Source of the DNA: Apostichopus japonicus | Taxonomy: Eukaryota > Echinodermata > Holothuroidea > Aspidochirotida > Stichopodidae | Length of the DNA: 64,000 nt | Assembly: GCF_037975245.1 (NCBI RefSeq) | Contig: NC_092575.1 | Location: forward strand, 25,758,841 to 25,822,840 | Direction: 5' to 3' | Shown here: piece after piece, positions 41,948 through 51,850 of the stretch | Layout of the letters: the number at the start of each line of letters is the position of its first letter | How positions within the stretch are numbered: position 1 is the stretch's first letter | Position numbers and translations under genes: made by a program | Notes under the pieces: generated by a model | The model's input: the letters and a program-made list of their open reading frames with translations, nothing else | Told to the model about the DNA's origin: nothing | Database searches by the model: none

Positions 41948-42220
41948 CTAACGAGCGATAGCGCGAGAGTTTAGCCGGATTTGTTAGCTTAATTTCCTTT
42001 GTCTGTTCGTTCATTCTCATTGTGTCCTGTTTCGATATATTTTAGCACAAGAATTATCCACGCCAACAGATCAAAAGTCACGAGCATATATCCTCTACTG
42101 TTTAAAAAAACACAACTTTCAGTATTTACACTGAATAACGCTACGGTAAACAAAATCCGAGCTGTTTAAAGTCATCAAAATTCCCCAAGATTGCGCAATA
42201 CTATTGCGCAACATCGGGAA

Positions 42221-42389
42221 TTCCTGATGGTGAAAGTGCTATTTCGTAAAGGTTTGTTCGATCTCTAAGTTAAGTGCCGCTGACAATATCGACCAAATAG
42301 TGGCTTCGAAAGGCAGGTATTGTCTAACCGTAGATAAAGAGCAGTAACGCACGATGGTAGCATAGATGTAACCAAGATAATTAAAAATT
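42221..42389 (-). pseudogene. Second copy of the exon-like unit, N-terminal half
   Basis: It corresponds to about 39866-40033. The frame reads HYLVDIVSGT, then a TAA stop in place of the Tyr codon, then LRDRTNLYEIALSPSG. The 3' end of the CR1-like LINE begins right after GGCTTTATTG at 42389. Confidence 0.6.
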
Positions 42390-43616
42390 GGCTTTATTGT
42401 TTTTAAAAAAAATAGTTTTTTAAAAAGACATGTAATAAAAAATAGTTTTTAAAAAGACATATAATAATATAAAAAGTATGAAGATTTAAGAATTTGTAAA
42501 TACATTAATAATGGTTAAAAAAATAGTTTTTTTTTTAAATATTTAAGAAACGTGTACAGAGTAAAGAAACTTAAGAAATTTGGTAAAAATAAAAGTGAAG
42601 TAGGCCTAAACAATATCAGAAACAAGGCTTTTAAAATGGTTAAGATTTCTTGCTGATTTTACTCTTTGATCTAGTTTGTTCCAGTCTTTTGCGGCAATGC
42701 ATGAAAAATGGTTGTTATAAAAATTAGTGTGTCCGCCTGTAATGTGCAGGTTACGTGCAGTAGAGGATCTTAAATTATGATTATGAATGTTCGTAACTGG
42801 TTTAAACATCTCGTTCATGTACTTCGGTCCTTGATCATTAATTGACTTGAAAACCATGGTTAATCTTCTATACATAACGTGTCTGTCAAAAGTCTTCCAT
42901 CCCAGCCTGGCAAATAAATCACTTGAACAATCTCCATATGTAGCATTTAAAATAATGCGTGCAGCACTTTTCTGTAATTTAATAATTCTATCGGTATTAT
43001 GGGCTGTGGTAGTTCCCCAAACTAGACAGCAGTAGTCAAGTATTGGAAGAATGTATCCATTATAATAAAGTATGCACGTGGGAGTGTCTAAATACTGTTT
43101 AATCCTTCGTAACAGAGCTAATCTTGTACTAATAGTACTACATATGTAATCAATCTGAGCTTGCCATGTCAGGTGAGCATCAATTCTGACTCCTAAAAGT
43201 TTTTCCGTATCAGAATTCTCCAATACGATATCATTCATCTTGACAGAAATATTTCTTTGTCCTCGTAGATTGTCATAGCGTTGTCTGGAACATATTAACA
43301 TTGATTTGGTTTTATTAGTATTGATTGCCATTTTATTATTCTTGCACCAATTGGAAACATTTTTAGCATCAAAATTCAACTTGCTTTGAAGAGATTCAAC
43401 ATTGGAGCTTGAAATGTGGAAAGTAGTATCATCTGCATACATGTCGGCTTTGAAGTGAGTTAAACATAGGCTAAAATCATTAATGTATATTAAAAATAAT
43501 AGTGGTCCTAAGATTGACCCTTGTGGAACGCCATTACTAATATTCATACATGAGGACGCAGTCCCTTTCATGACGACATACTGACTTCTGTTCATTAAGT
43601 ACGACTTAAACCATTC

Positions 43617-44795
43617 TGTAACCGAACTTGCATAGTACTTAAGCTTTGAGGGCTATTCTTTGAGCTGTATAAACTGTTTACGTAATGTTATGATTCTATG
43701 TCGGGAAATCCCCGTTAAGTTGTTTACTATGACGTAAGTAATCGTGCACCTGGCCTCTCGGTCTCCGGAAGTCTGGTGACTGCAACACTAAGGCGGTACT
43801 CTTTGAAGTCGTAACTTTCTCACGCGCGTTAACTTAAGCCATTGTTCAGGCTAGTATAAAAGGAGCTGTTGGTACGTGCAGCGAGGGACTCTTTGCCAAA
43901 ATCTCGCAAGACGTCTACGTACGGTACGTTATCATATCATTTACTATTATCCAAGTTGGTAGGTTTCTAATACCACGGCACCGTGTATAACTGTTCTTAG
44001 ATATTGTAAGCGCTCAGAATATTATTGGATACATTTGTGAGTTGTATAAATTGTTAGCAAACTGCACTAGTGCACTGAGGGATATTACGCCCAATTATTT
44101 AGGAGTAACGTTATTAACCGATTGTTATCATTTTACGTTATTCAGTAGCACTCTGAACTACGTGACAATGTGTGCACTTTAGTAGAGATCAGTATTCTGC
44201 CGTGATTGTATATTTTTCAGTTAGTCCGTAAGTAGGAACATAAGTGAATAGCCTAGGTCAGATATCAGAAAGATACGTTACTGCCATTTAGTCAATCGAT
44301 TGGTTCTTAGTATATTTGCATCTGTTAACGGTATTGCAAACACCGTTTAGTGAACCCTATAGCTTTTAATCTGTTTACATATTTAGACGCTGCGTGTGGC
44401 GCCGCGTTGGACGTTGCGTTGGGCGTTGCGTTTAGCGCCGCGTTATACGTTGCGTTCTGCGCTGCGTTGGGCGCCGCGTTGTACGTTGCGTTATACGCTG
44501 CGTGTGACGCCGCGTTGGACGCTGCGTTGGGTGTTGCGTTTAGTGCCGTGTTCTACGCTGCGTTTAGACGCCGCGTTTAGGAACTGCGCTAACAGTTACG
44601 TTTTGCGTATTGTAAGGCTAAGTTCTAATGTAAGGATATTTAATGAACCTAAGTGTAAGTCGGAGGTTTGAATAAACGGTACCACTGTGCCACGGGCACT
44701 TTATCATCCTCTTCATTGTCATCTTTCTGTCGAGACTCTCTTTCGCCAACCCCAACATTAAAGACTGCCCCACCAGACAGGGAAGTGACGTTACA
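43617..44795 (+). mobile_element. Solo LTR inserted in the LINE, 1179 bp
   Basis: It begins TGTAAC and ends GTTACA, a perfect inverted pair; the longer ends (TGTAACCGAACTT and GAAGTGACGTTACA) diverge. The target duplication is a perfect ATTC (43613-43616 and 44796-44799). It has a TATA box (TATAAAAGG, 43855-43863) and AATAAA at 44671-44676 in the order expected of U3-R-U5. TATA and poly(A) signals on the + strand mean it is opposite to the host LINE. No internal region remains. Confidence 0.9.
44387..44580 (+). repeat. 12-bp minisatellite inside the solo LTR
   Basis: Imperfect tandem units of about 12 bp, GCGTTGGACGTT / GCGTTGGGCGCC type, fill about 190 bp between the TATA box and the poly(A) signal. 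The alanine-rich open frames through it are by-products of the repeat. Confidence 0.85.
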
Positions 44796-46809
44796 ATTCA
44801 ATAGTAGCACTTGAAAACTGGTATAATTTTAACTTTTTTATCAGAATATCATGATTTACTAAATCAAATGCTTTCCTGAGATCCAATAGAACAGCCCCAG
44901 TCAGTTCTCCTTTATCAATTGCTTCCATCCATAAATCCATGACATGTAATAGAGCAGTTTCGCATGAGTGCTTCGATCTGAAGCCAGATTGCGCATTTTC
45001 TAATAAATCAAATTGCTTTAAGAAACTAGTAAGAGCAATATGAACATGTTTTTCCAAAATTTTGGACAAAACAGGGAGAATAGAAATTGGTCGATAATTC
45101 GATCAATCTTGTCGTGAATTACTCTTGAAAATGGGTATCACCTTTGCGACTTTCCATCTAGATGGAAATGTATTTGTCCTAATACTTATGTTTATAATAC
45201 GAGTAATACTTGCATATATATGGGGGCCGCTCATTTTTAAAACTTTAGCACTCAGTTCATCAACTCCTGTTGCTTTGGAGGCATCAAGAGTAGTTAAATA
45301 TTTAAATACAAAATTTTCAGATATACATGGAATTTCGAATGTCTCATCTGGAGGAATTTTAGGACAGATATGTCTTTCAATAGACGAACTATCAAAGTTT
45401 GAATGAGTTGTGCCAGTGTAGCTTCTTGCTACTGAAGTGAAGTACGAATTAAACATTTCTACTATATTAGCATTTCCAGTAATGTTCTTATCGTCAACTC
45501 TAAGTATACTGGGGCCTTCGTTGTTGGTGTCATGGTTCATTGATTGAACATTTTTTTAAATCTTCCAGATCTCCTTTGTGTTACCAACATTCTTTGAAAT
45601 TTCCTTCTTGAAATAATTTTGCTTTGCAGATCGTATAAGACATGTTACCTTGTTGCGCCAGAATCGATATAAGTCAGGTTCATTTCGTTTTGCAGAGTCG
45701 CGGCTTTTCATCGCATTCAAAATGGTTGCATTGATTCACGAGGGTTGCGATTCTCGTTTTATACGTTTTTGCTTCTTAGGTGCATGTTTATCTAGTATTC
45801 TTTTCAAACTTCTCTCCCAGTTGGAAAGGGCTTCATCAGGAGAGCTCATTTCACCTCTTGTCCTATCAAAGCTACGAAGATCATTAAAGAACAAGGATGT
45901 ATTTATATTATCAATTGATCTGTATACAACAGATTTATGAGAATTTGGAATAGTCTGCCTTGTCATAAGATTGTTTTTTCCAATTGAAATATACTGGAAA
46001 ATGATCACTCAATCGAATATTTGGAACATCTATATCACAAATATGATTTTCATTAGTTGCATAGATATGATCAATTATGGAGGCGGTGTGCTCCGTCACC
46101 CTAGTTGGCATATTTACTAATTGTTTAAAGTTAAAATGACTAATTATCTCATTCCAACACGAAGGTATATTAGCGTGTAGATAATCAATATTAAAATCAC
46201 CGATCATTATTATCCCATGCATGAGCTATATGCCTTGCTAATCATTTCATGACAATGACCATACCACATAACCCTGGAATTTGGTGGACGGTAAACAGCA
46301 CATACTAAAATATTTTTGGTAAATGGTAAGACAAGCTCAATCCATATGGCTTCAATATAATCACATTCTAACTCATTTCTCCTATTAAATGGAATGTTTT
46401 CATTGATATAAATAGCAATACCATCACCAGCTTTATTTAATCTATCTCTACGGATAGTATTATATAGAGGAACCGTGATTTCCAGATTTTGATAAGTATC
46501 GTTTAAAAATGTTTCGCAGCATCCAAATATATCAACATTCCTTCCATTTCTGTTTATAAGTGTGGGGATTTGATCTAGTTTAGGATGAAGGTGTTGGATG
46601 TTTATAAATCCGAATTGGATACCCTTAGTTATATTTACATATTTACCTTCTTTACTCTGGGGTTGTATTGAATTAGTTGGGAGATCTTGACTTACATCAC
46701 TCATGAGTGGGTCCTCATACGGCAAAATAAAATGGTCACATTTGTCCAATACATTAAAATGTTTAGGTGTGGGTGATATACTGACGGCACGCTCCTTCTG
46801 GCCAGCATC

Positions 46810-48213
46810 CTATCGGTTCCAGCAGTGGCTTGCCTTGTGACCGAGTCGATGACAGTGATGGCATTCTATCCTCCTTTCGAGACGGCAGTTTGCCTCTACA
46901 TGGTTGCGTTCACCACAGTTGAAACATCCGCGGTGATTGAAGTGGTCAGCAACTGGCTGGCGGTTTTCTTTGCGGTGGCATTCCCGCTGCCAATCTTGAC
47001 GAGATGAGTTGGATGTTCGTGGATGGCGATTTGGTCTACGGTGGTACTCACGTTGGTGATCGTTGTTTATGAAACCCCTCATCCGTTGCTGCCTATGTTC
47101 ATATCTGGACGTGTTGTTGTGGATAGTCCCATTCGAGCGGTGTTGACTATAGAAGTTGCGGGAGTGATTTGAAACTCCCATATGCCGGGCATTCTCCATC
47201 TTTGAGCTCTTCTTTCGAATGCAGATGGGGCCTATGATCGTTAGTTTGTTGATCAGTTTAACGGTGCCTTTTCTGTTGAGATGTACACCGTCGCCATGAT
47301 ATAAAGATAAGTCGATTTCACCATCTGCGTATGTGAACGACGCCATATTGTCTAAAAACTTACAATCCAGCTTATTGGTGAGTTCCTTCAGGTGAGAGTT
47401 CAAATCTATAATTTGTGGCGCATGATCATCACTCCGCGGACAGGGGCCCGAAATATAGATGCTTGGTCTATGCCCGTTCACTAGCTGGATAGATGTGATG
47501 AGCTCCTCGAAATCAGCGGAAATGTCGTTGACATTTGGATTATGTGTGTTAATATCGTTCGTTCCAACATGAATTATAATATGGCTAAATGTATGTAAAT
47601 CTTCCCTTTGAGCCAGAAGAGCGTTTCTCACGTCCTTGACAGTGGCTCCCGGCAGGCAATTTACCTTCACGATCTCATCAGTAAAATCATCCTCATATAC
47701 GTGTTTTAAAATAGAGTCCCCGATTATCATTACTGGTCGTACGGCATGGGGTGGTGGTGTAGGTATAGATGAGACGCATTCGGTGTAGGTGTTATGGCGG
47801 ATTTGATCGGGAGTGTCTATGTTATTTTGGTTATCTGATTGCACATTACCAGTCTCTGTGTTTCTTGGCCTTGGGCTTGAAAGTTCCGCCAGTTCAGCTT
47901 GCAGAGATATAATAATTCTTAATGCCTCTTTGAGTTGGTGCTGCGTTGATTGAAGCAGGCCTGGAGTTTTAAGGCATCCCTGACAAAACCATCTCGATTT
48001 CGCTCCTTTAACAGGCTGTTTTTCCAAACCAACACATAAGAGATGGTATACTACACCACAGAAATCACAGGCGACATGCTTGGCTAGTTCACCATTGGGG
48101 TAGTGGCAGTTTGTTGAGCATGGGTCGATTAATGACGGCTCTGTCTGACACTCTGAATTGATTTGAGTGGTAATCCCGTAGTGTGTGTGATCTGCTTCCA
48201 TTGTGATGTACAC
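46810..48213 (-). CDS. CR1-like LINE ORF1: PHD finger, SGNH esterase, CCHC zinc knuckles (467 aa)
   Basis: Intact from ATG at 48213 to a stop at 46810. Residues about 32-82 hold a PHD-like zinc finger (CSTNC, CDFCGVVYHLLC, WFCQGC). Residues about 160-330 hold an SGNH/GDSL hydrolase: block I IIGDSIL, block III IIHVGTNDIN and the catalytic Asp-His region YHGDGVHLNRKG. A basic, Arg/His/Asn-rich stretch follows, then two CCHC knuckles (CFNCGERNHVEANC and CHHCHRLGHKASHC). In CR1-like elements ORF1 proteins bind the element's RNA; PHD and esterase domains are known there, though the esterase's role is unsettled. The start has an in-frame ATG two codons on. The intact frame contrasts with the broken ORF2. 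Confidence 0.9.
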   Translation of the reverse strand: MYITMEADHTHYGITTQINSECQTEPSLIDPCSTNCHYPNGELAKHVACDFCGVVYHLLCVGLEKQPVKGAKSRWFCQGCLKTPGLLQSTQHQLKEALRIIISLQAELAELSSPRPRNTETGNVQSDNQNNIDTPDQIRHNTYTECVSSIPTPPPHAVRPVMIIGDSILKHVYEDDFTDEIVKVNCLPGATVKDVRNALLAQREDLHTFSHIIIHVGTNDINTHNPNVNDISADFEELITSIQLVNGHRPSIYISGPCPRSDDHAPQIIDLNSHLKELTNKLDCKFLDNMASFTYADGEIDLSLYHGDGVHLNRKGTVKLINKLTIIGPICIRKKSSKMENARHMGVSNHSRNFYSQHRSNGTIHNNTSRYEHRQQRMRGFINNDHQREYHRRPNRHPRTSNSSRQDWQRECHRKENRQPVADHFNHRGCFNCGERNHVEANCRLERRIECHHCHRLGHKASHCWNR

Positions 48214-48240
48214 ACTAATTCACTGTAATACTATTGAGCA

Positions 48241-49680
48241 CTGCTTGCTACGGTAGGCACTGTGTGTAGGCCTGTTAGGATGAGTTATTCCTGTAATGCA
48301 CTGAGACTATTGCTTAAGATTCTCTAAAAATTATGGTTCAAATGTATATTAAAAACGTCCAAACCATTGGTATTATAACAACAAACGTAGTCATTCATAC
48401 AAAACTGTTCAAATCGTAAAAAATAGCCGTAAATTTGTAAAAATGTTGTAAGCTTTGACAATTGACCGCCTGCTTCCTTCAGGGTACCGCCTAATTCAAT
48501 GTTATAACACTAACCTTCCGTGAGAGGCAAATGAGATATACAATTAGCCTATACCGTGCATACATATATGTGATTGTTATATCAGTGTAGCTTTCTTTGA
48601 ATTGTACATTCACAATTTGTATGTGAGCCAACAGTAGGATACACTGTTACGACTTAATTGACTTGTTCGTGTTATGAATTGCCATACTATTGTTATCAAA
48701 AATAATCGACTAATGTGAGGTGAAAACTTGTTTGTCGGTATTATTATTATTATTACATTAGGCGATGCTGCGCTATAAACTTGTGGCACTTATGCTTTGC
48801 GTATGCTCTATGTTCCAGTTTTAACATGCAAGGAAGATGAATTGGTCAAATATATTATATTTTTATGCAGAGGTGGGGATGGAGGAGGGGGAAAACTTCA
48901 CTATCCTTTCTCAGAATACTTCTTAAGAGTCACTAAATGATGAATATGGCTGGCGGGGAGGGGTATATAGGTAAAGGTGTTCTGTATGGAATAACACGGG
49001 GTAATATCGAAACGGATACAAGTTAACATGGTTTAAGTGAGAACGAAAACCAGTAGCCTACTTACCACTGAATGGACAGTAACGCGGTGCGTTGTTAGAT
49101 GTAGTAAACCGAAACCTTTGATCTACCAAGACTGAAATACAGCAGGACTGATATATACTTCACAAGCACAAACAATTTACTTCACATGAAACGAAATAGA
49201 AATATTGCTTTCCTTTGTGCAGTAAGTAATCATGTAAGTCATTGCACGTATAGCCCACAGAGGATGTTTCTTCATTTATGTCAGACTAGCCGATATGTAC
49301 GCAAACATGGAATGTATTAAATATGAAATATTAATCGTGCATTCAGCGGAGTCGCACAATTATGAGACTGACACGTCAGTGGCTTGTGTTTACATATTTG
49401 ATCACGCGACGCAGAGAAAGCCAATCACAACAAGGTTAATATTCTCCTCCAATAATCAACAAAGCCGAAATTAGGCGTGTCTAAAATGTGAGGAATTCTG
49501 TAAGCGATGCAATATCTTAAAATACGAATAAAACTGACACAAAGACCACACGGCAAGGAAGACAATTAAAACGTGGCGTGTGCAATAGGAAGGGGGTGAG
49601 TTCAAGTCAGATCTTTTCAGGGAAGAGTTAGACCACTGCTGTGGGTTGCAAGATTTAGAGTCCAGATCAAAGTAGTATAT
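48241..49680. other. Unassigned DNA
   Basis: Possibly includes the 5' UTR of the LINE at its left end. It contains a short ATT repeat near 48745 and G-rich runs near 48880 and 48955. No gene or element is recognised. Confidence 0.4.
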
Positions 49681-49684
49681 ATCG

Positions 49685-49960
49685 TGCCACTCCCCCCCCC
49701 CCCCCCCCCCATTGCCCCGAACATCTACTGGGAGCATCTACTGGGAGCCGAAGACTACCGTTTTACGGGGGCTCCCGTTTTCTGCATTGGGAGCCTTCAC
49801 CACATTGTACTGGCCCTCCCGTTTTCTGTATTGGGAGCCTTCGCCACATTGTACTGGCTCCCCTTTATTTATTTTTTCGGGAGCCTTCGCCACATTGTAC
49901 TGGGAGTCTCCCGTTTTAGGGAGTCGTTTCGGGGGCTCCGTTTTGTGATTACGCAACTGC
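49685..49960 (+). repeat. Poly-C run and ~44-bp minisatellite
   Basis: A run of about 20 C (49690-49710) is followed by units that begin CTCCCGTTTT at 49772, 49816, about 49858 and 49908. They share GGGAGCCTTCGCCACATTGT. The period is 42-50 bp. GGGAGC and GCTCCC within each unit can pair as short hairpins. The proline- and leucine-rich frames here are not genes. Confidence 0.8.
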
Positions 49961-51850
49961 CAAGCTGCACTAAACAAAAAAACCTCATCGGGTGTTAGAT
50001 GTATCTACCCAAACAGCAGTCAAAGTATGTATATAATAAAGTTATCTGTTTTTTGGGAGATGTTTCGGGAGGGGGCTCCCGCTTTTGTGAATAAATTATT
50101 CCCTGAAACCTCCACTAAATTAAAAAAGAAAGGTCGTAATTCCAAAGCAGCAATAGTTTCAAGACTTACCAATGCACTAATTAATATCCAAGATGTACTT
50201 TCCTACGTGAACTGTCCCAAACAACTAACGTAACGGTCAAGCGACACTAAACTAAAACGCTTATCGGTAGTGTTAGATGTATAGAAGATACCGTGCATCG
50301 GCGCCAAGGTCCTTCAAGATGAAAGAGATTGAAGCAAAACGAGTTGTGACGAGACTAAATGATATGATGTCATCGTTATGTTGGGAATGCCCCTCTGAGA
50401 GCCGCAGGCATCTGTATTTCGGGGCTGTCTCCTGTTTTTTTTTCGGGCCGTTTCGGAAGCCTTCGTTTTAGCTAATAAGAGTAATATATATAGGCATCCA
50501 TAAAAGTATTCTTGATAAAGTATATATAGGCCTAGGTTTAAAATTATACTTGTAGAAGTATATTTTGTAAAGCCGACGACAATAGATTTCAGAAACTTCA
50601 AAATCTGAACGAATAGGATTTGCAGAACGTGTGATGAAAGTAATCGGTACAAAAGTTGTTACGCAATAGGCTATTCAAATTGACCGAGCCCTAGATATGA
50701 CGACTTCAAAGTTGGTCATAACGAACTATTGGGTATCGGTGGTGCTGCAGGACACGCCCAAGTTGAAAATGTCGCTAAAACGGACGGTCGCATCGGTGAC
50801 AGTGAAGCTGAAACAGTAAATGCCGAGAAAAACGCACGATGCGGTGGATGCGATGAGCACGCGAGCACAAAATGAGTGACTCAAAGAGCAAAATAAATCT
50901 AAGTATAATACAGCAAAAACATATTGAGATATGACAAGCAATCTGTTAGTTCGTGCTCATTGTGTCCTGTTTCGATATATTTTAGCACTATTTATCTACT
51001 CTATAACAATACACAACTTTTCAGTATGTATGCCCCGAATGAACGATATGGTTATCAACATCCCAACATCCTAACTTTACTTTAATGCTTGGAACACATA
51101 TTACTTACTTATGATACATACGCTATATTTAATAGAATTCGTGTTTACGTTATCCAAGATTCGTGAGCCGTTCTACTTAAATCTGAATTCGTTTCCAGGA
51201 ATGGGTACACTAAAATCAACTTCACGACGTGTGTTCACGAGTCTTGAATAAATATACACAAAACATGACAGCAAAACATTGAATCCGTACAATACGTGAG
51301 CAAATTGCGCGACTAGGACTCTAGTTAGTCTGAATTTTCCTGTCTTAAATTAGGAAAATGGTACGCGAATAATCAAGGCTTAATTTACACAACTTTTCTG
51401 TTGAATTATATGTATCTCCCAATGTGGTAAATCATACATAGCGGAAACTATTGAACAAACACCGTACATATATAGGACGGGTATATATCTTCGTTGCAAC
51501 GAATGGACTTTGGTAACCTCGAAGTGAAGGTCTGTTTTGTGATGACCTAACTTTTCGACCAATCATGAGCGACTATTTACACATAATTGTTAACCTGTTT
51601 GGGAAAAAATCCCGTCCCGGTGGAAGGGGGGGGGGTGTGTGCAGGGGTGGAGATGTTGAGTGGCGGGGCATTCAAATAATGGTGATTCCATATGTATATT
51701 ATTGTGCCTTTCAAAAGATGATTTTATTTCATTTCTTTACAAATAAGTTGATGTGATAGCCTGACTTAACGGTGAAATTTTTGTGATAGCAATGCTTGCG
51801 TCTTTTTTCCCTATAGCTTATATAGACTCCAGTAACAATGTATCTAAAAG
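49961..51850. other. Unassigned intergenic DNA
   Basis: Several short frames (for example 50027-50233, 50314-50652) lack domains and splice context. GGGAGGGGGCTCCC at about 50069 echoes the minisatellite upstream. No gene is supported. Confidence 0.4.

Larger units (their letters stand above)
42606..46749 (-). pseudogene. CR1-like ORF2 (AP endonuclease and reverse transcriptase), decayed
   Basis: The endonuclease comes first, in three frames. 46749-46210: INIQHLHPK, CCETFL, RRDRLNKAGDGIAIYI, VCAVYRPPNS. 46222-45935: IMIGDFNID, SIIDHIYA, SDHFPVYF. 46008-45736 continues it. The RT follows: 45540-45103 (KATGVDELSAKVLK, KVIPIFKSNSR, then a TGA), 45069-44800 (YRPIS...block, ENAQSGFR, motif A LLDLRKAFDLVNH) and, after the LTR, 43612-42606 (motif B NGVPQGSILGPLLFLIY, motif C MYADDT, KLLGVRID). 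Frameshifts and stops show it is inactive. The two parts flanking the LTR are in the same frame once the LTR and one ATTC are taken out. Confidence 0.85.
42390..48240 (-). mobile_element. Near full-length CR1-like LINE split by a solo LTR
   Basis: On the minus strand ORF1 (46810-48213) is followed by ORF2 remnants (46749 to 42606) and an A/T-rich 3' end at about 42390. Without the LTR insertion (1179 bp) the element is about 4.7 kb, the usual size for CR1. ORF1 with PHD and SGNH esterase domains is a known feature of some CR1-like elements. The 5' limit (about 48240) is approximate and no clear target duplication was found. Confidence 0.8.

Noticed and set aside
44350-44671. Alanine-rich frame and overlapping arginine-rich frame
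   Set aside because: Both are produced by the 12-bp minisatellite in a solo LTR.
49684-49998. Proline-rich 104-codon frame
   Set aside because: It starts in a poly-C run and is made of the 44-bp minisatellite.
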